DNA of 64,000 nucleotides from Mimachlamys varia (lineage: Eukaryota > Mollusca > Bivalvia > Pectinida > Pectinidae), in the NCBI GenBank assembly GCA_947623455.1, contig OX392538.1, positions 34,037,001 through 34,101,000 on the forward strand. The letters are read 5' to 3'. A program made the translations under genes and the position numbers. The first letter of the stretch is position 1. Each line of letters starts with the position of its first letter. The notes below the pieces were generated by a model. The model was given only the letters and a program-made list of their open reading frames with translations, was not told the DNA's origin and did not search any database. Below, piece by piece: positions 40,701 to 52,700 of this stretch.

Positions 40701-43700
40701 TATCTATAACCCCTTCCTTTTCCTTCTAACTCTAAATTTCAGGAAGAATTAAGTCCTAGACAGATCCTAGAGGACTTTAAATATATACGTACCAGTGAAA
40801 GTATCCTTGGCCTTGTACACAAGACCATACGTGCCCTCCCCAATGATCTCTATTGTTTTAAATAGGTCCACACAGCGCTCTCCCCAGTCACCCTTTGATC
40901 TTTCATCATTTCTTCTTTGGAGACAAATTCTGAGAAAAGAAAAGTAAAAACTGTATTTGAAAACTTTTGGTTCAGTTAATCATTCTTTACTTTAAGCATT
41001 GAATGATCTTTATAAATCTGCTATTAAAACCTATTTTGCCAAATTCTACTCAAAAAACATGCTTGAAGTAAAACATGACAGATCTATATATTGCTTCAAG
41101 TCAAATTCACATGAAGCAAACACTCTTTCCATGTATTACGTCTCACAGTCACAAGCAAAGTTCTATGACAAAATCTTCACTCTCCATCTTTGGTTTTATA
41201 TTTTGCACCACTTGTGCTATTGTTGCTATGCTTTTGTCATTTAGACCGCTTTATTTTATTGCAATTCAAACGGTTGAACCAGTAGGGCCAGAGTTATCTG
41301 TTTGTGAAATAAGGTCAGACCTAGTAATATGATACCGCTTTCAAATAAGCCTTGATAAAGCAGGTCTTTTTCTCACTGGTTTCGGATGGGGCCTTTTTGT
41401 CTTATTTTGAGAAGAAAATTGGTGAATTGGGAAAGATTTTTGCAGTAGTTTTGGCAATTCAGTTTAAATATGAAATAATTTCAATTGGGAATGGGGACCA
41501 TTAATGGCCCCATATAACACCCTCAGAAAAACCCCTGTAAATCTTTACATTGCAGGTCCACCAGGATCCATTTCAAGAAAATATTACACTTAAAAATTAA
41601 ATCAACAAGCAAAAGGGGGCCCTTAACATTATAAATGTAACCTTCAATAGAGAGATATGTAATTACTTTGTGATATCAAATCCACTTACTTTGGTCGTTT
41701 GAACTTGCCAGAGCTCAGGGTTTCACGTTTTACCTCAGGCTCTGGTTCATGATCTGCTTCATACTCCATCTCCGGCTCATCCAGCATGGGAGGCATCGGG
41801 AGGTCTGTAATTCTCCTCTGTCTGGGGTAGACCTCTTCCTTTGGCAAGTTGGCTGGTGCACTATCACTAAAGAGGGAACAAAACATTCAAAGTTCTGACT
41901 AGTACCAGTCCTATGCGAAATAATGCAGCCCTACTGACCAAATCAAGTAATCTCCACAAAAACTATCAACAAATTAGAATATGATCTTACTTAAGAATGT
42001 CTTATCTGATGAAGAAAGCATACACAACTGATTCATATAATTTTCCCTTACTTGAAGTTAGATTTGAAGTATCTGAATTTTTAAGTATTCTTCAATATCG
42101 TCAAAATATTAAAATCAAATTTTTCCACCTTATGTCAGTTCAAAAGAGAAACTGCAGGAATATGAGAACTACCTTACAGTATTGGGGGGGGGGGTTGGTG
42201 TTTCAGATATATGTAGTTTTATGATCTCTGAAATTTTTATCCCATTTCCTTAATACAACAATAAATCTTCCCGTGGCATCCAATATTAATTCTTAGCAGA
42301 TGCTTGTTGTAGTGAGATACATTGTACTAGTAAAACCTTGATCACAGCGAACTTACCTGTATGGGCTATCACTGTCAAACTCCTCTTCTGGGGATACCTG
42401 AGGTAGAGGAAGGCGAGGTAACGTGGGAAAGTCTATTGCACTACGTCTATCTCCTCGGCCACTATACTGATTGATAATCTGTCTATCAAAACTAGAGTCT
42501 CGACTCTCACGCCCTTCCCCTCGGCGTTCAGGCACTTCACTTCGACGATCAGGTACTTCACTACGGCGATCAGGTACTTCACCACGACGATCTGGTACAT
42601 CACCACGGCGATCAGATACATCGCCTCGACGATCAGGTATATCACCACGGCGATCTAGCATCTCATTTCGATGGTCCCGTTCAGGCCCACGCCCACGGCG
42701 ATCGTCACGATTGAATCCATGATCATGATTATGATCATGGTCTAAATGATCATTAACACTTTCAAGGTCAATAATTTCCCTTTTGGCATTATCAACTTTC
42801 ACAACAATCTTGTCCTCCATAGCTAGTCTATTTTTACGTTGAGGAGGCAAACCAGGTGGGGGAGGGGGTGGAGTGGGAGATGCTTTTATTGCATGCTGTT
42901 TCTTTATATACTCCTGCTGCCTAAAGTCTTGTTTTACACTACGCTGGCCACTTTCCACTTTGGTAATTATTATATTGTCCTTCCCATCCAATGGTGAGTC
43001 ACGATACGTCATCCTTTCTTTTGATTCCCGTGGTTCCCTGCCCTTTGCTGCCAGTGCAGCTGCTTCCTTTGCTTCACGAGCCCGCCGATGCTTGCTGAGC
43101 TCCGCGGCAAGGCTTGTGGCATATTTAACTGTGGAATGACTTATTTTATTGCTAGAGGAATAGGCATGCCCTCTTGGAGGACTATGCTCTGGAGGTGAGC
43201 GAGAATGTCTTGAACGGGGGTGTCGATTCCGTGACCGAGACGAACCCCTCCGAGATCGACTACGTGGACTAGGTGATCTCGATTTGGACCTGTTTTTGTA
43301 TTTGTCATGTCTTGAGTATTTGTCTTTGTAATGAGCACTGAAAGTAAACAAGAGAATAGTTAAATCATTAGTCGACACAAATATTAATATTATTATTATT
43401 TCATGTCAAGATCATATTTTCCCAATTGACACAATGCTAAGTTGTTATTGCTAGCAAACTTACATAAAGCCTGGTTGCTTTATTAAATTTGTCATCAATA
43501 GCAATGATTGTGTGTTATAGGACTAGAACAACATCTGCTGAAATATTCATTACTTAAATAAACCTTTTTACAGACAGAAACAGCCAAATATAAAGAAGTT
43601 CTACAGGATACAACTTTGGCCATGATATTGATTTTATCATTGTTTACCGACAAACTTTCACCCAAATATTTTTCTTTTCTGGAAAAGATCCATGTTTACC

Positions 43701-46700
43701 CTCCATTATTTATAGATTTAACTTGTACTATGGCCTTTTGGTCATTGCGAGGTAGTTACTTGCAGATTCCCAGACATTTGACACTTTTGACTAGTATTTC
43801 AGAGCAAGTCTTTTAAATATCATTCATTGTAACCTTTTTCAAAGGATATTCTAGGACCTACGGATAAGGTCACAGTCTTAGAACCATCAAGAAATTTCTT
43901 CTCAATAACTGAAAGGCCTTGGGTACTGATATTTGTTCTGTAGCATGTGGAATGAAGGGCAAACTTCTAGTTTCTTCAAATGAATGATCTTAACCCATGT
44001 TCAAGGGGTAGGGTTAAATGTAGTGTTGAGAATCAGAAGTCAAAGTCACAATCGATCATGACTGAACATTAAAGAATTTCAAGAATTAGACCCCTGTGAC
44101 CTTGAAAGTATGTCATGTTCATTCATTTGAACACACTATGTATCCCTTCATCCCAGCATGCTACAGACCAAATATAAGTTCCCTGGGCCTTTCGTTATTG
44201 AGAGGTTGCTGGAATATTTTAACATATTTGACAACTTGTGACCTTGGAAGTAGGTTGAGGTCATTCATTTGAATAAACTTGGTAGCCCTTTATCCCAGCT
44301 TACTACATACATAATATCAGCACCCAAGACATTGAGAAGAAATTGTTTGAAAGGAAAGTTAACGCTGGAGGACGGCACACGGTCATGCATATATATCAGC
44401 ACCTTGGCCATGGGCATTCATGCAGGTTATTGAGAAGTTGTAAAGAAGATACCAGTTGACCTGGCTTGTAATTTCCTGATATTGTTATGCAAGGTCGCGT
44501 CTCCACGTAACACTAATAACTAAAGGCTAATTATAAGGGTACTGAGACTTTGTAGCACTCAACCCTATGTACCTATGGTACCTATTGGCCACATATCATT
44601 AATCTGGACCTTTCAGTTATTGAGAAGATTGTTAAGCTCTTCACAATTTGACCCAAGTAACTTTTAAAATTAGTGCTCAGAATTGAAAACACCAATATGT
44701 ATACATGTACATTCAGAGGAAAAAGAACACTTTTAAATGGCTTTTTTTTTTAGCTGTTCTTTCAGAAGAAAAGCATCAGATCTTCAAAAATAGGAACAGT
44801 TCAGCAGATTCCAAAGTTGAAAATGCATTATTTTAGGGTCCAAAATCGAGAGTCTCACTCCTAAATAGGGAGGGTTGGCAAGTATGTTAGCATTGTAAAT
44901 ATCCAATGTCTGTTGTCAGTGTCTTGAATGGCAAAAGCTCCCCAACCCCTTCCTCTCCCCTGTTCAAATCTTGGTATCTACACAATTCTCAATGCCTATA
45001 ACTTTAGTACTTGAAAGTGTACACATGTACTCTTGAAGTACAATGTAAAACCATTTACTAGTTTTGTTACTTTTAATGTACATTGTAGCAGCCAAGATCA
45101 TCATGTAATACTTCAACATTGTTAGACTTTTCATAACCTGAGCAAGTTTGCCTTGATCCTTGGCTGTTGCTCAATAGTCCAGTCAATTTATGATTTAACG
45201 TAGAACAAATTGCAACAGAATTTATTCTTTCAGTTTTTGGTTGATGAGTATCAAACAGAAAATTTTCCAAAAGTCCCAATGGGGGAATTAGTGTGGTTTT
45301 GGGGCCTTCTAAAGGATCAGAAAAATTAAGGAAACCACACGTATAACCATATTTGAAGTGTAATATCTACCTCATTTGTAACATGTACCGGACATTTATC
45401 AGCATGACAAGACCAAACAAACTACAGCACAAACCTAGACTGTTCAGCTTCTGAATTTTTTTGTTTTTAAAAACTTTGAGGAAATTAGCCTATAGTTAAT
45501 ATAACCGATTGGGGAAAAAAACCCTTACGTAATTGGGAAAATTGAAGCCCAAATCTCATTGGGAATAGGGCCATATATCAGCCCCCGAGATACCCCAGAA
45601 AAAGCCCCGTCTTTATACTGAAATTATCATTAACTTAAACCAAGTTTGAGCTTAAAAAGGGCACTGCTTATATGCTTATATGATCTCCCAAATTCATTGA
45701 TCCTTGAGCTTTGATCCTAACGATCAAACTCAGTGACTGGTGTTTTGAGAAGTCAGTTGAACTAACGGTTTCCTTGACCTTTGAACTTGACTTTTGGTCA
45801 GTTGACTCCTTGTTTTAATTCTGATCAACTTTCTTCACAATATCATCACAAAATGTTCATCAGTACAACACAGGCCTTTATCAGGGGGTTTTGGGAATCA
45901 GACCCGGGGATCAAATTGGGAAAAATTGATCAACATAACAGCTATTTGAGAAATTTTGACAACACATTTTAACAATTAAATACATTATCTCTTTTCTAAA
46001 TTACTATTTTAAGCACTGTCAGTATGACATTTACAGCCCATCTTTCTTGCTTCTTATTAAACTTAATGTCACAAGAAGCTCCTCAAGCATGTAAAACCAC
46101 AAATTCTTTTTAAAGTGTTTGAATTGGGAATTTGAAGAGGAAATTTGGAAAAATCAAACCTTTTTTTCATTGGGAATGGGTCCATTTACTGGACCTAAAA
46201 AGAGGGGTACCCCCCGGTGATAAAGCCCTGCAAGAGGACCATGTGCATGGACACATCTGGGTCTAAAGAAGAAAATTGTTGAAATTTTAGCCAATTTGAC
46301 CCTTTTGAGCCCCTCCCCACAGCCCTGGGCCCGGGGTAGGCCAGAGTCAAATCTCTTAATCTTATAATATCACACTGTCATCAGTCATCTTATGGTTGTA
46401 ATTCCAATTAAGGTTGAATTATTTCAAACTTGAAATGAACAAAATATCTAAAATTGTCATTCTCCAATATACAGTGTATATTTTCCTATAGCCAACTTGG
46501 CCCTATTGAGCCCTTTCCCAATGCCCCGGGGGAGGGCCAGAGTCAAAATTCTTTCAAAGTCAACCGTCTTCTCCTGGTTATTATTCCAAGTTTCAATTAT
46601 CTCCAACTGAAAATGAACAAAATATATCCAAAAGTGTCATTTTCCTATACAATGTATGATATAACCTATATTTAACTTCACCCCCTCCCCAAGGGGAACC

Positions 46701-49700
46701 TTAAGTCTGAGGGCCTTGAAATACACAGTTTTGATAAAAACACCACAAGACCATTCCATTGAAATTTGGTGAATAGTATTTGATTCCAGCATATCTGGGT
46801 CTGGAGAAGAAGATTGTTAAAATTTTAGCCTATTTCACCCCTTTTTAACCCTCCCCACTGCTACTGCCCCGAGGGTAGTCCAGAATCAAAATTTGCCCAA
46901 AATCAAACTGTCATGTCCTGACTATTATTCCAACGGAGTTTCAATTACCTCCAACAGAAAATGAACAAAATATATCCAAAAGTGGTGCCACCCCCTCCCT
47001 CAGGCCCCTAGAGTATTACGACCAAATAATTCACAATTTTGGTGCATTTTTGGCTAGGAAGGTTCTTGCCAAATTTCATTCAAATTGGTTCAGAGGTTTT
47101 TGAGATGCATAATATCAGCACCCTGGGCCTTTCAGTTATTGATTGATTGAAGGAAAAGTTTACCCAAGACATGCGATGGACAACGACGTACATTTAAGCA
47201 CGATGGCTATAGGTCATCTTGACCTTTTGGGTCAGATAACCTTAACATACATTGACTCCTTGACATTGAAAGTAGGTCAAGATCATTGATATGAGGAAAC
47301 TTGTAACTCCATCCCAGGTACTAACTAGTCAAATATCAGCACCCTGGGCCATTCCATTATTTAGAAGTCGTTATTAGGAAAAGTTTACCAGATGGTGCAC
47401 GGCACACAGCAGACGACAAAGCACTATGGCTGTAGGTCATCAGTGATTTTTTTACCCCTGTTAAAGTGCCGACTTTCGGTACTTTTCCCTCATGGATTTT
47501 TTCCCAATCTGACCCTTTTTTCCCCAATTGGCTTGTAAAATAGTTCAATGAAAGATTAAAAAAAATTCCTTAAATGTCCGTGTTTTAACGTCATCGGAAG
47601 CAATAAAATATTTCAGATTTATTCATAGCGTGTTTGTTTATAATCTGTTGCTTCCACACGAATACACGCTTTCATACATCTCGGTCACCAAAACGCTTCA
47701 AATAATACTACTACGTAAATACTAAGCTTCTCTAAGACCAAGACCACCGCAACGAGTCAAGGTCACCGAGACAAAATCTCTCACAACTCCAAATATTACA
47801 CGGAGAAAATAAAAAAAAAGTGACTTACAATGCCTTTTGCTAATTGACCAGCACTTTAATCGGCAGAAACTGTCCAGCAGGGTATGTGAACCTAGTCATA
47901 ACGTTACAGTTACTAGTGAGAGTGAGACTGATGTTTTGTTAGAGAATGATCACGAGTCTGTTGCGATCGGCGTGAGTGGTTCCTGTGATACTTTGACTAC
48001 TTGCAAAACATTGAAGATAAATTTGAAACGTCCAACAATTACATAAAGCCAGTGCCTGAGGAACCCGAACTTGCCGAATATCGTCATGACGAGTCACAGT
48101 CAATGAAAGTGCACCTATAGCTAGAAGCCAGTGATAAACGGACACAGGTTCGTTTGAAATATGAGTGCAGTTACTGTGACAGACAGTATACTGTTCAATA
48201 AAAATCTTTATCATGAATTTGTTTGTTTATGTATTATATTAGCACACAAATAAAATAACTGTCTGATGGTATACTCTAGTAACTTAGCATATTATGGTAG
48301 GTTCATCGTCGTAAAATTCCCAATTTGAACTTTTCACGCAACAAAATTCCCAATGAAAAAGGGCATGGGCACTTTAAATGAAAATATAAAAAAATCACTG
48401 GTCATCCCACTCAAAAAGTTAGGAAGACCTATAGCCATCGTTTTTCATCCGACTGATATTCAAGATCCCAAGGTTCCAATGTCTCAAAATCATGAAGAAA
48501 TCTTGTATGGAAAGTTACCAAGTTTGTTCAAATAAATAACCTTGACCCACATTCAATTTCAAGGACAACCTAGTCAAATGTGTTCAAAATATTTCAAACA
48601 ACTTCATACTAGTAATTAAAATGCTCAGGCTACTCTCATTTGGAACACAGGGCTTTATCAGGGGCTTTGGGATTGGACCCAGAGATCAAATTGGGAAAAA
48701 ATGATCGACATAACAGCTATTTGGGAAATTTTGACAAACACTATTATAACAACAAAATACATTTTTCTTTTCTAAATTTACTATTTAGAGTACTGTCAGT
48801 ACTCATTGATATTTACAGCCCATCTTTCTTGTTTCTTATTAAACTTAATGTCACAAGAAGCTCCTCAAGCATGTAAAACCACATTTGTCTTTCAAGTGTC
48901 TGAATTGGGAATTTTAAAGAGGAAATTTAGGGAAAATCAAACTTTATTTTCATTGACATTGGGAATAGGTCCTTTTAACAGACCTTAAAAGAGGGGTGAT
49001 AAAGCCCTGGATCAAGAGGCCCAACGGGCCTGCATCGCTCATCTAGTATCAATATGTCTCACTTGTAGCCTACCCTAAATCTGCCTAAACTCTTATTTAA
49101 CTGTAAGACGTTCAAAAGAACATGTTAAAATTTAAACATATTTGACCCCTGTGACCTTGAAAGTAAGACAAGGGAATTTCATTTGCAAAATTTGTATGGC
49201 TCCAGCAGGGTTCACCCTAGACCTTGGGCACAATCAGAGAAAAAATCTCCCTTACCTAATTTCAGTGAGATTTTTCATATATGGATGGATGGGATTTTTG
49301 GTATTATGACACGTAATTTAGTATGAATTGATAGGAATGCTATAAGTTCATAACAATTAGATTTATTAACAAGTCAATAAATAAATAACGCAAGGTACAG
49401 TAATTGGGTTTCCTGATCTTTTGTTTATTTTATTTCCTGGAGAAAATCGTCCTTGTTTGTGATTTTAACTCTGTCATATACAGGCCTAATTAAAGTTAAA
49501 ATTCCTCCAAAATTAATACTTCCTAATATAACATTAAACTTGCTACTAAACATCAATAGCATTGACATCGTCACGGATACAGTCAGTACCGTTGGCCTAT
49601 TGGCCCCAGCACCGGTGGAGTCATTTCCTCTCTCAACCATCTACTTGTTTTCCATGGATTCATCATTGGTTAACGTTAATTTAATGAACTAAGACATCCC

Positions 49701-52700
49701 TGGCTGTTTGATCAACTTTTAATACTGTTTCTGGAGGCATTAACTACTTACATTTCCCCCCAATGGCAACCTGTCACAAATTTACAGACACCTGCACCAT
49801 TATGTTTGCGTGGTGGCTTTGTCATCTAAACGTTTGAATTGCAAGTGATTGAGAAACAAGCGTCGTTGAGACTATGACTGGTACACACTTTCATTAGGAT
49901 TTGCAGAAAGGAATACTTCTAGAACTACGATCAGTATTATTGATCGATGTAGGTATCCACTATACCTGAATTTTGGCATGTGCGATTTTATCTCGCTTTA
50001 GAACGGACTTCAACGTGATTTATATGAAAATACAGCGAGAATCTCGCGAAATCGCGCCCAAAAGTGAACCCTGCTCCAGTGACTTTTTTTTGCCCTATCT
50101 TACCGCCGTATTTCGACTGTTTCCCCTAGGCAAAAAATGTAGTTTTTTTCCCAAAATTGAAGTGGTATTTTCCCAATCTGACAAGTGTAAATCATTAACT
50201 TTTTTCTCTTTTTGCCACTTTTCATCAATAAAAAGTGCTAAATAAATCCACTCCTTTAGAAAGGTGTAATAATTTAACAAATAAGAAAAAATAGCAGTAA
50301 TGATTCAACTTTAATCAGTGTGCGAAATTAACATTAGACTGATAGATCCAGGCTATGATAAATGTTGTCGGGCTATGATAAAATTGACCATTTACACATG
50401 GTTCTTCTAGTAAAACTACATGGAAATTAACAATGGAATAAAATGTAATTTCTTACACTGCTTTAATACATTTCTTCTGTGTTTTAAACTTTGAAATGAA
50501 ATTATGGCATTGTTTTTTTATTAATTGTCTTGCAATTAAATTAAAAAAGAAAAAGGACAAGTTAAATTAAGCTCCATTTAACAATTTCCATATTTTCCCA
50601 ATTTCCTGAAAATGTCGCGAAATTTTCCCAATTTAAAAGGTACAGGCTGCTTTGAAAAAAGCCAAAAAAATCACTGGGCTCCTTCCATGGACACTTCCAG
50701 CCAAATATCATCCTTTAAAGTCTTTTGGTTTATCAGAAGAAGTTTCTTTAATGTTTTGAACAGATTTTTTGACCCTTGTGACCTTGAATATGGGTCAAGG
50801 TTACATTGTTTGCAAAATTTGTCGGATTTCATCCAAGGAACCTACAGCCAAATATCTAGGTTCTAGGCCTTTTGATTTATTAGAAGAAGTCGTTGACTTT
50901 TGGTTTTGACAGATTTGACCTAGTGACCTTGAATATGGGCCAAGGTCATTTTTTTCGCAAAACTTTTGTTAGGCTTCATGCATCCAGTGTGCGAAAGTAT
51001 AGACCGAGGCCACAGGAAAACCTGTCGGTCTATGCAAAATGCTAGTACGGTATACCTGATGTCTAAACAATTTAACCCAAAAATCTTTTATTGCAAGGCA
51101 TTCAGAAATTCATGTTAAGATTTAAACATATTTTACCCATGTGACCTTGTAAGACAATGTCATTTTCATCTGCAAATTTTGTTTGACTTCATTCAAGGAA
51201 GTTACCAGCCATATATCATGTCTCTAGGCCTTTGGGTTTATCAGAAGAAGTCACTCAAATGTCTTGGCCTTTGGGTTTATCAGAAGAAGTCACTCAAATG
51301 TTTTAACAGATTTGACTTCTGTGACCTTGAATATCAAGGTCATTTCTTTTCGCAAACTTCGTCAAGCTTCATCCAAGGAACCTCTCAGCAAAATATCAAG
51401 CTTTTAGGGCTTTTGAAGTTCAGAAGAAGTCATTTGAAGGTTTTAACAGATTAGACCCTTGTGACATTGAATATTGTTCAAGGTCATTTCTTCTAGCAAA
51501 ATTTGTTGGGCTTCATCCAAGGAACCTTTCATCTAAATATCATGTTTCTAGGGCTTTTGGTATTTCAGAAGAAGTCGTTTGAAGGTTTTAACAGATTTGA
51601 CCCCTGTGACCTTGAATGTACAGTAGGTCAAGGTAATTTCTTCTCGCAAACTTTGTCGGGCTTCATCCAAGGAACTTTTCAGTCAAATTTCATGCCTTTA
51701 TGGCATTTGGTATTTCAGAAGAAGTCGTTAAAAGGTCATAATAGATTTGACCCCTGTGACCTTGAATATGGGTCAAGGTCGTTTCTTTTCGCAAACTTTA
51801 TTCAGCTTCATCCAAGGAAGCTACCAGTCAAATATGAGGTCTATATGCCTGAAGGTATTTCAGAAAAAGTTGTTTGAAGGTTTTGACATTTTTGACCCCT
51901 ATGACATTGAAAGAAGGTCAAAGAGATTTTTTTTCACAAATTTTGTTCAGCTCCATTCAAGAAATCTACCAGCCAAATTTCATGTCACTAGGCCTTTCGG
52001 TATTTTAGAAGAAGTTGTTAAAAGGAAAATGTTGTCGGACGCAGGATGGACGCCGCACCATCACACAAGCTCACTTGGCCCTTTGGGCCAGGTGAGCTAA
52101 AAAGTATCAAAACTGTTTGAATAAGTCATATCAAACATCGGTTGAAGGAGGGGAGATCACTCTGCTTTCAGTGGTTCGTTGACACTGATGAAAAAATTCA
52201 ATCAAGGGAAATTTTGTTGGGTCTAAGCAAATTGAAATGAACTTCGTGAATTACTTTCATAATAAGCTCACTTGGCCCTTTGGGCAAGATAAACTAACAA
52301 GAGGCCCATGGGCCTTAACTCTTTGCCTGCTAAGTAATGGAGTTATCCCCCTAGACCCAGGCACTGAGCAATTTTTGGCAAAAAAATCTACTTTTATTTT
52401 AAATTTACGATGTATTTTCATTATATCAACTTATGATCGATGCATTATCAATGTCATCTCAGATGATTTTGTCAGATAAAAATTCTCTCAGAGGTCTATA
52501 TTATTTAAATTTATAACATACCCTTGGTTAAAATGATGAAAATGAGCCCCGCTGACATTCCCTGCCAAAAATCCCATATAAATAGGTAAAATTTTGATTG
52601 TAAAACAGGGAAAATCATGCTGTAGAAGGCATGGAATCCATCTTTGTTATTACCGGAAACGAGGCTGAGGAATTGTGGGTAGTGATGTAACGCTTATATT

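Larger units (their letters stand above)
49013..52098. mobile_element. Composite repeat bounded by aagaggccc and ggccaggtgagct ends
   Basis: Left end atcaagaggcccaacgggcc. The right end is a hairpin, agctcacttggccc facing gggccaggtgagct (52068-52098). The body consists of about nine diverged units of roughly 150 bp with gaccttgaatatgggtcaag, cttcatccaaggaacct, agccaaatatca and tttcagaagaagtc. Two younger elements are nested in one unit. These ends are familiar from molluscan genomes, from memory. Confidence 0.65.

Noticed and set aside
51179..52100. Several overlapping 90-120-codon frames with a repeated [15 protein letters not shown] pattern
   Set aside because: They translate the roughly 150-bp dispersed repeat; frames shift between units and no known domain is present.
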